53,400 bases of DNA. Source: an uncultured Porphyromonadaceae bacterium. GTDB taxonomy: Bacteria > Bacteroidota > Bacteroidia > Bacteroidales > Muribaculaceae. The stretch covers positions 1-53,400 of the forward strand of contig CABUVO010000027.1 of assembly GCA_902495075.1 (NCBI GenBank). Reading direction: 5' to 3'. Of the stretch, positions 25,686-34,283 are shown in pieces. Numbering within the stretch: the stretch's first letter is position 1; each line of letters starts with the position of its first letter. The position numbers were made by a program, and so were the translations under genes. The notes below the pieces were generated by a model. That model made no database searches, was not told the origin of the DNA, and saw only the letters and a list, made by a program, of their open reading frames with translations.

Positions 25686-27203
25686 ATGAAAAAGTCAATT
25701 GTACTTACAATGGCATTGCTGGGAATTTTCAGTAGCAATGCCCAGAAAATCAACAATACTGATTTAATCGTTTCCGATAACATAAAGCAGGTTAATCTTA
25801 CGCTTACAAAAGGTTCTGAAGTCACCTTCAGCGGATTTGACAAAGGTGTTGCAGAAATGATTCAACCGGAATTTTTTTCAGTAACGGGGAATACCACGGC
25901 AACATTCCTTGGGAATAATGGAGAGTATACGTTATATTATGCAGATGATGTCATCTATGTAGGCAGTCCTGATAAAAATTTTCCGGAAGCTTTATGGGTA
26001 ACAGGCGCAGGAATTTGTCATCCCAAGAGTAATGTTGCGAATGGATGGTCGATGGATTTGCCCAAGATATTTATGTGCAACCGCGTATCTAATAATGTGT
26101 ATCGCTCTACCTTAAGACTGAATGGAGGATTTGATTTTAAATCATTTAACCGAAGGAGCTGGGATGGTGATGCAGCATATGGCAGTAATATTTTTACCCC
26201 ATATCCCGCCTCTTCAATAGAGAAGGCATTCTGGATTAATGGTGATACCGGGAACTCACACCCTACGGGAGATTTTATATCGGCAGGAGATTTTACTCCC
26301 GGAGTCTACACCCTTGAATTTGATGTGGCGAAAGGGACATGCTGCCTCATTGAACTTACAGGAGAAGATACACCGGCTGAAGTATATACTGTAAATGGCG
26401 TTGCAATGGTAAAGGATAATAGCCTTCCCGATTATTCTGTTTATTCCGCTGAGCTGAATCTTAAGAAAGGAGAGACTGTGGAATTCGGAAATATCCGCCA
26501 TCTACAATATCTTCTTCAACCAGAGTATTTCACTAAGGACGGCACTGGTTATAAATTTGCCGCTCCGGATGGCACATATAAAATATCGTATGCCAATGAG
26601 CGCGAATTGATCTACATTGAAAGAACCGATAAGATAGCTCTTGATGATGATGTCCTTTTCCTGACAGGTGCCGATTTCGCACATCCTGCATCTTCTGCAG
26701 CTTTCGCTGAAGATGTCGCGGGGTGGGGATATGATAAGCCGAAAGATTTTGTTTGCTGTGTAACCACTGCTCCAGGAGTATACGAGACGAATCTTTATCT
26801 TAAAAAAGGATTTATGCTCAGGGGATATAAAGATAAAGGTGACGGTAAATGGACTAATGCAGTGCAGCCAATGGAATATACAGTGTTGAGCGAGAATGGT
26901 ATCGGCGGTCGTGATGATAATAATAATTTTGGGGTATCGGATCCTGAAAAATTTACCGAAGGTACATATCATATAGTATTTGACAAAAATAACAAAACTG
27001 CGAAGTTCTCTCAGTTGGCACCCAAGGATTTTTATACAACAATACCGACAGGTGTCAACGAGGTCGCAGCTGGTGAAAGAAGTATTGTAGCTATATATGA
27101 TCTTCAGGGACGTATGTGCCCACGGTCTGCAGTCTTCGAACCGGGACTCTACATAGTCAAGTACAGCGATGGCTCTTCCTCGAAGATGCTTGTGGGAAAA
27201 TAA
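25686..27203 (+). CDS. Secreted paralogue of the SusE/F-like protein with sorting tail
   Basis: The 505-residue protein has two units of the same repeat as the preceding gene ('FSGFDKGVAEMIQPEFF', 'LLQPEYFTKDG', 'TGADFAHPASS'). It differs in export: a plain signal peptide (MKKSIVLTMALLGIFSSNAQ) instead of a lipobox, and about 45 C-terminal residues resembling a Por/type IX sorting domain ('IVAIYDLQGRMC...LYIVKYSDGSSSKMLV'). It would therefore be a released or differently anchored glycan binder made alongside its lipid-anchored relative. Confidence 0.78.
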   Translation: MKKSIVLTMALLGIFSSNAQKINNTDLIVSDNIKQVNLTLTKGSEVTFSGFDKGVAEMIQPEFFSVTGNTTATFLGNNGEYTLYYADDVIYVGSPDKNFPEALWVTGAGICHPKSNVANGWSMDLPKIFMCNRVSNNVYRSTLRLNGGFDFKSFNRRSWDGDAAYGSNIFTPYPASSIEKAFWINGDTGNSHPTGDFISAGDFTPGVYTLEFDVAKGTCCLIELTGEDTPAEVYTVNGVAMVKDNSLPDYSVYSAELNLKKGETVEFGNIRHLQYLLQPEYFTKDGTGYKFAAPDGTYKISYANERELIYIERTDKIALDDDVLFLTGADFAHPASSAAFAEDVAGWGYDKPKDFVCCVTTAPGVYETNLYLKKGFMLRGYKDKGDGKWTNAVQPMEYTVLSENGIGGRDDNNNFGVSDPEKFTEGTYHIVFDKNNKTAKFSQLAPKDFYTTIPTGVNEVAAGERSIVAIYDLQGRMCPRSAVFEPGLYIVKYSDGSSSKMLVGK

Positions 27204-27225
27204 TAACGACTCAAAATTCTTAAGC

Positions 27226-27267
27226 ACGGAGGCGCAAGAAGCCAAAATCATAAATTTGTGCCTCCGT
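27226..27267 (+). terminator. Hairpin at the end of the SusE/F-like genes
   Basis: ACGGAGGCGCAA (27226-27237) pairs with TTGTGCCTCCGT (27256-27267) over 12 bp with one G-U. The tail ATTTATTTC is only moderately T-rich. The right arm overlaps a TAnnTTTG element (27251-27258), so termination and re-initiation may share this site. Confidence 0.55.
27251..27258 (+). promoter_or_regulatory. Possible internal promoter before GH2 (TAAATTTG)
   Basis: An exact TAnnTTTG match lies 36 bases before the GH2 ATG, inside the hairpin loop and right arm. No -33 box is obvious. Confidence 0.4.
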
Positions 27268-27293
27268 ATTTATTTCTTTATAATGTTAATGAT

Positions 27294-29090
27294 ATGAAAG
27301 TCAGTTTCCTTTTCATCTCTGCTTTAGTTGTATCTTCTCTTTCTTCTTTTGCCGTGAATCGTCTTGAAACGCAATGGGCAAAGGATGTTTCAACAGAATC
27401 CCCATGGAACCGCTATCCACGTCCGCAGATGAAGCGCTCCGAATGGAAGAATCTCAATGGAGAATGGGAGTATTCCATTACTCCGAAAGAGAGTGAAAAG
27501 CCAAAATCATTCGAAGGCAAGATAATTGTGCCTTTTGCTGTGGAATCTGCATTATCTGGAGTGAAGCGCAGTGTTGGTGCCGACAGCGTTCTATGGTATC
27601 AGCGAGATTTCACTATCCCCCAAAATTGGAAAAAAGACAACATCCTACTGAATTTCGGTGCTGTAGACTGGCAGGCGACTGTCTGGGTAAACGATATTCT
27701 CGTCGGTTCGCATGAAGGGGGATACACACCCTTCTCAATGAATATAACAGATGCAATTAAGAAAGGTGAAAACAAGTTGACGGTCAGAGTATATGACCCT
27801 ACAGACGGAGGAACGCAACCGCGTGGGAAGCAGCTGCGGGAACCAGAACTAATTTGGTATACTCCTGTGAGCGGAATCTGGCAGACGGTATGGATTGAAC
27901 CTGCCGCTGAGAATCATATCATCTCTTTGTCTGTTACTCCGGATGTGGATGCTAATAAATTTAAAGTCTCTGCAAATGCAAACTCGGGTGTTGTGAAAAT
28001 AGATGTTATCGACGGAGGACATATAGTAGCATCTGGTAGTGGCACGGCATCGCAAGACATAGAAGTTTTTATGCCGGAAAATGTAAAACTATGGGATACG
28101 GAAAATCCTAATATTTACGATTTGAAGATCTCGCTTATGAAAGACGGCAAGACTGAGGATCAGATAGAAAGCTATGCGGCAATGCGTAAAATCGGTATGC
28201 GCCCTGATAATAAGGGGATGGTTCGGTTTACGCTTAATGACAAGGATATCTTTCATTTCGGACCTCTCGATCAAGGCTGGTGGCCCGACGGACTATATAC
28301 GGCTCCAACTTATGAGGCTATGGTTTACGACATCGATAAAACAAAAGAGTTGGGCTTTAATATGATTCGCAAGCATATCAAGGTTGAGCCCGATTTATGG
28401 TATGAATATTGCGACAGGAACGGAATACTGGTATGGCAAGATATGCCAAGTGGAGATGTTTGCAACTATCATTGGCAGAATTATAATTTCCACAGAGGTA
28501 AAGAATTCGAAAGGTCTGACATCAGCGACAAAACATATAGGAAAGAATGGCGTGAAATCATGGATGCGTTGCGTAATCACCCATGCATCGCCGTGTGGGT
28601 GCCATTCAACGAGGGATGGGGTCAGTATAACACGGTGGAAATTGCGAACTGGACCAAACAATATGATCCGTCAAGATTGGTGAATTCGGCAAGCGGAGGT
28701 AATTTCTTCGCTGACTGCGGAGATATTATGGATGTGCACAATTATCCGGAGCCTAAGATATATATGCTCGACAGAAGTAAAGCCAATGTAATAGGGGAAT
28801 ATGGAGGTATTGGATATGCCGTGGATGGTCACCTTTGGGCTCCGGAGCGGAACTGGGGTTACATTCAGTTTAAATCTCCCGATGAAGTTACGGATGAATA
28901 CCTGAGATATATTGATATCCTTTCCAATCTCGCAGAGATAGCCTATACCGGTGCCGTGTACACGCAGACAACCGATGTTGAGATTGAGGTAAACGGGCTT
29001 ATGACATACGACCGCAAAGTGATGAAGGTTGATCCAAAGCGCATAGCCAAAGCCAATAAAGAATTAATAGCCAAATTTTCACAAAGATGA
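27294..29090 (+). CDS. GH2 beta-galactosidase-type glycoside hydrolase
   Basis: The start at MKVSFLFISALVV gives 598 residues with a signal peptide (about 1-20). The three GH2 modules are in order: sugar-binding beta-sandwich ('SVLWYQRDFTIP', 'WVNDILVGSHEGGYTPF'), an Ig-like domain and a TIM barrel. Acid/base E440 lies in 'VWVPFNEGWGQ' and nucleophile E502 in 'NVIGEYGG'. The protein lacks the extra C-terminal domains of LacZ-size enzymes. Exact specificity (beta-galactoside, beta-glucuronide or another) is not decided by these motifs. Its TGA stop overlaps the ATG of the GH3 gene. Confidence 0.88.
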   Translation: MKVSFLFISALVVSSLSSFAVNRLETQWAKDVSTESPWNRYPRPQMKRSEWKNLNGEWEYSITPKESEKPKSFEGKIIVPFAVESALSGVKRSVGADSVLWYQRDFTIPQNWKKDNILLNFGAVDWQATVWVNDILVGSHEGGYTPFSMNITDAIKKGENKLTVRVYDPTDGGTQPRGKQLREPELIWYTPVSGIWQTVWIEPAAENHIISLSVTPDVDANKFKVSANANSGVVKIDVIDGGHIVASGSGTASQDIEVFMPENVKLWDTENPNIYDLKISLMKDGKTEDQIESYAAMRKIGMRPDNKGMVRFTLNDKDIFHFGPLDQGWWPDGLYTAPTYEAMVYDIDKTKELGFNMIRKHIKVEPDLWYEYCDRNGILVWQDMPSGDVCNYHWQNYNFHRGKEFERSDISDKTYRKEWREIMDALRNHPCIAVWVPFNEGWGQYNTVEIANWTKQYDPSRLVNSASGGNFFADCGDIMDVHNYPEPKIYMLDRSKANVIGEYGGIGYAVDGHLWAPERNWGYIQFKSPDEVTDEYLRYIDILSNLAEIAYTGAVYTQTTDVEIEVNGLMTYDRKVMKVDPKRIAKANKELIAKFSQR

Positions 29091-31342
29091 AAAGGGAATA
29101 TTTAGTTGCGTTGCTGCTTCTTGCTTCGATTTCCGCTTTTGCCGGCAGTAGTGTTGACTCTGCTTTTATTGACAGCCTGATGTCAGTTATGACATTGGAA
29201 GAGAAAATCGGGCAGTTGAATCTTCCTGTGGGGGATGATATAGAATCGGGCACTGCAAGAGGTGCAGATTTTGAAAAACTGATAATCAATGGTCAACTTG
29301 GAGGATTCTTTAATGTGTCAGGTGTTGATAAGATCAAGAAACTGCAGCAGGCTGCCGTTGAAAAAGGACCACATGGAATTCCGCTGCTTGTGGGAGCGGA
29401 CGTGATTCATGGATACAGAACGATTTTCCCGATACCTCTCGGACTTGCAAGTTCGTGGAGTCCGGAGAATATAAAAAGAATGGCGCGGATATCGGCGATT
29501 GAAGCCACGGCTGACGGCATCAACTGGAATTTCAGTCCGATGGTCGATATATGCCGGGATCCACGTTGGGGACGTATTGCAGAGGGATCCGGAGAGGATC
29601 CATATCTTGGAAGTCAGCTGGCGAAAGCTTATGTGGAAGGTTATCAAGGCGATGATCTCAAATCGGATTCTACGCTGATGGCGTGTGTCAAGCATTTTGC
29701 TCTTTACGGAGCTGCGGAAGGTGGCAGAGACTACAACACGGTAGACATGGGTAAAGAAAGATTGTTTAATTATTATCTGCCTCCGTATAAAGCAGCTGTA
29801 GATGCAGGATGCGGGAGTCTTATGACATCGTTCAACCTAATCAACGGGCAACATTCCACAGCCGCCGGTTGGCTCACCCAAGATCTGCTTCGCGATAATT
29901 GGAATTTTGGCGGACTCGTTGTCACTGATTACAATTCTATGCCGGAGATTGCAACAATGGGGACCTCTACAATAGAGGATGCGGCAGCGAAGAGTATGAT
30001 GGCAGGAACCGATATGGATATGGTTTCAGGTTTGTTTGTCAAATATCTGAAGAAGTCATTGACCGAGGGGAAGGTCTCTATGGATATGATTGACAGGGCG
30101 TGCCGCCGCGTTCTTGAAGTCAAGCAGAAACTCGGACTCTTTGATGACCCTTATAAATATTGCAACAGCAACCGCGCCGATAAGGAACTGTTTACCAAGT
30201 CTCACAGAGCTGTGGCACGAGACATCGCTGCGGAAACATTCGTGTTGTTGAAGAATGAAAATAAACTGCTGCCGCTGAATAAGAAGGGCAAGATTGCCCT
30301 TATCGGTCCGCTTGCCGATGTGAAAAATAATATGTGCGGATGCTGGGCAATGGCTGGCGAGCATGTGACGGTGCTCGAAGGATTCCGCCGAGCTGTAGGC
30401 AAGAGGGCAGATATCCTTTATGCAAAGGGGAGCAACATCTATCATGATGCCACTGTGCAGATGAACGGATCGGGGATAAAACCGATTCCGTATGTGGAGG
30501 ATGAGGAAGGGTTGCTTTCCGAGGCAATGATGGTAGCCGAAAAGTCGGATGTCATAGTGGCTGTGATGGGAGAATCTTCCGAGATGAGTGGAGAATCAGC
30601 CTCAAGAGTCGATATTACGATACCCGATGCGCAACGAGAGTTGCTGAAAAGGCTGGTGAAAACAGGTAAGCCTGTGGTATTGGTGCTGTTCACAGGTCGT
30701 CCTCTCGTTCTCGACTGGGAGTCGGAAAACATACCTGCCATACTTAATGTCTGGTTTCCCGGCAGCGAAGCCGGTGACGCAATCGCTGATGTGGTATTTG
30801 GTAACAAAAATCCGGAAGGAAAGCTAACAGCAACATTCCCTCGGAGTGTGGGTCAGATTCCTTTATATTATAATCACTTGATGCCAAGTCATCCGGATCC
30901 CGACAGTAAAGTATTCAACAGGTATTGTAGCAATTATATTGATTGCAGCAACGAGCCTCTCTATCCTTTCGGATATGGTCTGAGTTACACTGAATTCAAA
31001 TACGGCAAGCCCGAACTCAGTGCCGATGCCATGGAAAGAAACGGAAGTATCCGGCTGAGTGTCGATGTTACAAACACCGGGAATATGGATGGCACTGAAA
31101 CCGTGCAGCTATATATGAGGGATGTCGTTGCGGATATCGCAAGACCTGTAAAGGAACTGAAAGATTTTGCAAAAATCTATATTCCGAAGGGTGAGACAAG
31201 GAAAGTAGAGTTTGTCATTACCCCAGACAAACTGAAATACTATGATTCAGAGTTGAAATACCGTTATGACCCCGGAGAGTTTGAGATTATGGTCGGCTCA
31301 GACTCTAAGAATCTTCAGACATTGAAATTCATAGTTAAATAA
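29087..31342 (+). CDS. GH3 beta-glucosidase (BglX-like)
   Basis: The 751-residue protein has a signal peptide (about 1-19). The N-terminal barrel begins 'MTLEEKIGQLNLP' and contains 'GADVIHGYRTIFPIPLGLASSW', 'FSPMVDICRDPRWGRIAEGSGEDPYLGS' and the nucleophile D281 in 'VVTDYNSM'. The alpha/beta sandwich ('VLLKNENKLLPLNKKGKIALIGPLAD') and a C-terminal fibronectin type III-like domain ('VDVTNTGNMDGTETVQLYMRD') follow. This is the full BglX layout. It should remove terminal beta-glucosyl or related residues in the periplasm. Confidence 0.93.
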   Translation: MKREYLVALLLLASISAFAGSSVDSAFIDSLMSVMTLEEKIGQLNLPVGDDIESGTARGADFEKLIINGQLGGFFNVSGVDKIKKLQQAAVEKGPHGIPLLVGADVIHGYRTIFPIPLGLASSWSPENIKRMARISAIEATADGINWNFSPMVDICRDPRWGRIAEGSGEDPYLGSQLAKAYVEGYQGDDLKSDSTLMACVKHFALYGAAEGGRDYNTVDMGKERLFNYYLPPYKAAVDAGCGSLMTSFNLINGQHSTAAGWLTQDLLRDNWNFGGLVVTDYNSMPEIATMGTSTIEDAAAKSMMAGTDMDMVSGLFVKYLKKSLTEGKVSMDMIDRACRRVLEVKQKLGLFDDPYKYCNSNRADKELFTKSHRAVARDIAAETFVLLKNENKLLPLNKKGKIALIGPLADVKNNMCGCWAMAGEHVTVLEGFRRAVGKRADILYAKGSNIYHDATVQMNGSGIKPIPYVEDEEGLLSEAMMVAEKSDVIVAVMGESSEMSGESASRVDITIPDAQRELLKRLVKTGKPVVLVLFTGRPLVLDWESENIPAILNVWFPGSEAGDAIADVVFGNKNPEGKLTATFPRSVGQIPLYYNHLMPSHPDPDSKVFNRYCSNYIDCSNEPLYPFGYGLSYTEFKYGKPELSADAMERNGSIRLSVDVTNTGNMDGTETVQLYMRDVVADIARPVKELKDFAKIYIPKGETRKVEFVITPDKLKYYDSELKYRYDPGEFEIMVGSDSKNLQTLKFIVK

Positions 31343-31396
31343 GAAGTGATTCCTTATAGGATTCAATATTATGGCAGATAATCACGTTGAATAATT

Positions 31397-31429
31397 AAGT
31401 AAGAAGAATTAACAGATATACGTAAGTAA
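31397..31429 (+). repeat. 33-bp dispersed repeat, copy 1
   Basis: The unit starts AAGTAAGAAGAATTAAC and ends ACGTAAGTAA. It differs from the copy at 43349-43381 at only three positions. It lies 15 bases before the esterase start. Confidence 0.8.
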
Positions 31430-31443
31430 GAAAAATTATAGTT

Positions 31444-32229
31444 ATGAAGAAACGTTTGTTAGGAATGTTGGTGGCGTTGGGGTTGGTAGCGCCGTTGTGT
31501 GAGGCTAAAGAGCCGATAAAAATCCCTCTGGGATCGGGAGAAGAGGCGGCAGTGCTTTATGTGTATCCGGCTGAGAAAAGTTCCGGAGTGGCACTTGTTG
31601 CATGTCCCGGAGGAGGCTATGTAATGAAGGCAAAGGATCATGAAGGATTCGATTTTACAGACGAACTCAACAATATGGGAATCACTTACGGCGTGGTGGA
31701 TTACCGTTTGCCGAAGGGTCAGTCGGAGGTGCCGGGTGATGATGCACGCAAAGCGATAAAGGTTATGCGTGAGCATGCCGATGAATGGGGCATCAAGAAG
31801 ACCGGTATCATGGGTTTCTCCGCAGGAGGTCATCTCGCATCAACTGTAGCGACACATTATGACCAGGCTTCGCGTCCTGATTTCCAGATACTTTTCTATC
31901 CGGTGATAACCATGAATCCTGAATATACCCACATGGGTTCAAGAACAAATCTCCTGGGGAAGAATCCTTCTAAAGAGTTGGAAGAGAAATATTCCAATGA
32001 GCTTCAGGTCACCGCCGATACCCCTCCGGCATTGATTTTCCATTGCACGGATGATGATGTGGTGCCGGTGGCAAATGCAGTGAATTATTATACAGCTCTT
32101 CAGAAGAATGGTGTTTCCGCAACACTGCATATATTCCCCACGGGTGGTCATGGTTGGGGTTTCCGTGATTCCTTCGAATATAAATCCCAGTGGCTTCCTA
32201 TCTTCCGCGACTGGCTCAGTCGACGTTGA
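31444..32229 (+). CDS. Alpha/beta-hydrolase esterase (acetyl-esterase type)
   Basis: The 261-residue protein has a signal peptide (about 1-21). The oxyanion motif 'CPGGGYVMKAKDHEG', nucleophile S126 in 'GFSAGGHLAS', the acidic residue in 'FHCTDDDVVPV' and the His in 'GGHGWGF' complete a catalytic triad. It belongs to the BD-FAE/acetyl-esterase group often found in polysaccharide loci, where it removes acetyl or feruloyl decorations. It is 101 bases from GH3 and probably ends the operon. Its 3' end overlaps that of the convergent ribF gene by 14 bases. Confidence 0.85.
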   Translation: MKKRLLGMLVALGLVAPLCEAKEPIKIPLGSGEEAAVLYVYPAEKSSGVALVACPGGGYVMKAKDHEGFDFTDELNNMGITYGVVDYRLPKGQSEVPGDDARKAIKVMREHADEWGIKKTGIMGFSAGGHLASTVATHYDQASRPDFQILFYPVITMNPEYTHMGSRTNLLGKNPSKELEEKYSNELQVTADTPPALIFHCTDDDVVPVANAVNYYTALQKNGVSATLHIFPTGGHGWGFRDSFEYKSQWLPIFRDWLSRR

Positions 32230-33127
32230 TTTCAGAAGCGGCACGAACATCGGCGGCAATTCCTTCCTTAAGGGCGGAGATGTCGCCGAATTTTTTTTCA
32301 TCGCGTAGCCGTCGCAGGAAATCGAGACGTAAATTCGTTCCGTACAGATTGCCTGAATAATTGATGAGATATGCCTCTACGGAGAGCGGAAGTCCTTCGC
32401 TCACGGTTGGTGATACTCCGATATTTACTACAGCTCTGTAACGGTTGCCGTCGGAGGTGGTGGCTTCGGCAGCATATACACCCGGGGCGGGAAGCAGGAT
32501 GCCGGGATCGGTAATCAGATTGGCTGTAGGGAATCCTAATTGCCGTCCAAGTTCTCGTCCATGTCCAACAATGCCGCTTATGGAATATGGTCTGCCGAGC
32601 ATCATGGTTGCCGCGTCTATGTCGCCGGCACTCAAAGCGCGGCGTATTGCCGAACTGCTGACACCATCCACAACCGGAGCTTCCACAACCTTGATGCCGC
32701 AATTTTCTCCAATAAGTGAATAGTCGGAAAGATTCATTGACATTCCGTCTGAGCCGAAGGTGTTGTCGTATCCTGCCACCAAAAGTCGGACGTTATAATC
32801 ACGAGCGAGACGTTCCATCCATTCGGCGACAGTAAGACGGCGTAAATTCTCATTGAATTCCAGCACAACGACTTCAACACCCAAGGAGCGGAGATTTTCT
32901 TCACGCTCGTCGGGCAGCTCAAGGAGTTTCGGTGCGCGTGTCGGAGCCACGACAGCAAGAGGATGCGGTTCGAATGTAATCACTATCGGGCGCAACCCAT
33001 TAGCGGCACTTTGCGCAGTGAGAAATTCCACCACTTTGCGGTGTCCGCGATGGACGCCATCGAATGTGCCGACCGTGATTGCCGAAGGCGCGAGGGATGA
33101 ATTGTCGGAAATATGCTGCATCTTCAA
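32216..33127 (-). CDS. ribF: Bifunctional riboflavin kinase/FAD synthetase
   Basis: The 303-residue protein has an N-terminal adenylyltransferase domain ('ITVGTFDGVHRGHRKVVEFL', HxGH-like; 'ITFEPHPLAVV'; 'VAGYDNTFG') and a C-terminal flavokinase domain ('GRPYSISGIVGHGRELGRQLGFPTANL', 'GVYAAEATTSDGNRYRAVVNIGVSPT'). It converts riboflavin to FMN and FAD in the cytoplasm. The gene is divergent from pfkA. Its last codons overlap the esterase gene, so the polysaccharide locus abuts core genes without a spacer. Confidence 0.96.
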   Translation of the reverse strand: MKMQHISDNSSLAPSAITVGTFDGVHRGHRKVVEFLTAQSAANGLRPIVITFEPHPLAVVAPTRAPKLLELPDEREENLRSLGVEVVVLEFNENLRRLTVAEWMERLARDYNVRLLVAGYDNTFGSDGMSMNLSDYSLIGENCGIKVVEAPVVDGVSSSAIRRALSAGDIDAATMMLGRPYSISGIVGHGRELGRQLGFPTANLITDPGILLPAPGVYAAEATTSDGNRYRAVVNIGVSPTVSEGLPLSVEAYLINYSGNLYGTNLRLDFLRRLRDEKKFGDISALKEGIAADVRAASEINVD

Positions 33128-33146
33128 AAATTGAAAAATTGTGACG

Positions 33147-33154
33147 CAAAATTA
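33147..33154 (-). promoter_or_regulatory. -7 element of ribF (TAATTTTG on the minus strand)
   Basis: An exact TAnnTTTG match ends 20 bases before the ribF ATG, predicting a very short leader. It lies back-to-back with the pfkA element. Confidence 0.55.
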
Positions 33155-33166
33155 ATAAATAATGAC

Positions 33167-33174
33167 TATTTTTG
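33167..33174 (+). promoter_or_regulatory. -7 element of pfkA (TATTTTTG)
   Basis: An exact TAnnTTTG match lies 22 bases before the pfkA ATG, so transcription would begin near 33181. The two divergent -7 elements are only 12 bp apart. Confidence 0.6.
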
Positions 33175-33195
33175 CAGAAAGATTGTTGTAAAAAT

Positions 33196-34176
33196 ATGAA
33201 TAAGATTAAGTCAATAGGAATCCTCACTTCGGGAGGCGACGCCCCCGGAATGAACGCGGCAATCCGCGCTGTTACCCGTGCGGCTATCTTTGCCGGTTTC
33301 AAGGTGTTTGGTATTTATCGCGGTTATCGCGGACTCATCTACGACGAGATTGAGGAGTTTTCCACCCAGAATGTCTCCAACATTATTCAGCGAGGCGGCA
33401 CGATTCTGAAAACCGCGCGTTGCAAGGAGTTTCAGACCGAAGAGGGACGCCAGTGCGCCTACGATGTGATGAAACGTCGCGGCATTGACGCTCTTGTGGT
33501 TATCGGTGGTGACGGCTCACTTACCGGTGCTCGTATTTTCGCTAATGAGTTCTCGATTCCTATCATCGGTCTTCCGGGAACAATTGACAACGACCTTTAT
33601 GGCACAGACACCACAATCGGTTATGACACAGCACTCAACACGATTATGGAATGTGTCGACAAAATCCGTGACACAGCCACCTCTCACGAGCGTCTGTTCT
33701 TCATTGAGGTAATGGGTCGTGATGCCGGTTTCCTTGCGCTCAACGGTGCTATCGCTTCCGGAGCAGAGGCTGCCATCATTCCTGAGATCTCGACACAGGT
33801 AGACCAGCTTTCGGAACTCATCAAGAATGGTTTCCGCAAATCCAAGAACTCATCGATTGTGCTTGTGGCAGAATCTCCGATCACCGGTGGGGCGATGGGT
33901 CTTGCGCAGCGTGTAAAAGAGGAATATCCCGAATACGATGTACGTGTCTCGATTCTCGGACACCTGCAGCGAGGTGGTTCGCCTACGGCTCACGACCGTA
34001 TCTTGGCTTCGCGCATGGGAGCTGCCGCCGTTGATGCATTGCTCGACGACCAGCGCAACGTGATGATCGGCATCAAGAACGATGAGATCACCTACGTTCC
34101 CTTCACCAAAGCCATCAAGAACGACAAACCCATCAACCAAGACCTCCTCTCCACCCTTCGCCGCCTCTCCATCTAA
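33196..34176 (+). CDS. pfkA: ATP-dependent 6-phosphofructokinase
   Basis: The start at MNKIKSIGILTSGGDAPG gives 326 residues; eight codons further upstream would overlap the promoter. Motifs are 'TSGGDAPGMNAAIRAV' (ATP site), 'IGGDGSLTGA', 'GLPGTIDNDLYGTD' (catalytic Asp), 'EVMGRDAGFLA' and 'LGHLQRGGSPTAHDR'. The GGDGS motif indicates ATP rather than pyrophosphate use. It commits fructose 6-phosphate to glycolysis. pgi lies about 13 kb away in the same window. Confidence 0.96.
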   Translation: MNKIKSIGILTSGGDAPGMNAAIRAVTRAAIFAGFKVFGIYRGYRGLIYDEIEEFSTQNVSNIIQRGGTILKTARCKEFQTEEGRQCAYDVMKRRGIDALVVIGGDGSLTGARIFANEFSIPIIGLPGTIDNDLYGTDTTIGYDTALNTIMECVDKIRDTATSHERLFFIEVMGRDAGFLALNGAIASGAEAAIIPEISTQVDQLSELIKNGFRKSKNSSIVLVAESPITGGAMGLAQRVKEEYPEYDVRVSILGHLQRGGSPTAHDRILASRMGAAAVDALLDDQRNVMIGIKNDEITYVPFTKAIKNDKPINQDLLSTLRRLSI

Positions 34177-34204
34177 CAGCTCCTAATATAGCATTAAAAA
34201 TAAC

Positions 34205-34240
34205 TATCCCGCTATGAGTTGTCATAGCGGGATAATTTTA
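34205..34240 (+). terminator. Terminator of pfkA
   Basis: TATCCCGCTATGA pairs perfectly with TCATAGCGGGATA (13 bp, 4-base loop), followed by ATTTTA. Confidence 0.85.
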
Positions 34241-34283
34241 TGATATATTTATGGTTCATTTGACAGTTTTCCATTAATGAAAA

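Noticed and set aside
30442..30807. Long antisense frames within GH3, GH2 and other genes
   Set aside because: They mirror the codon pattern of strongly supported genes on the other strand and have no signatures of their own.
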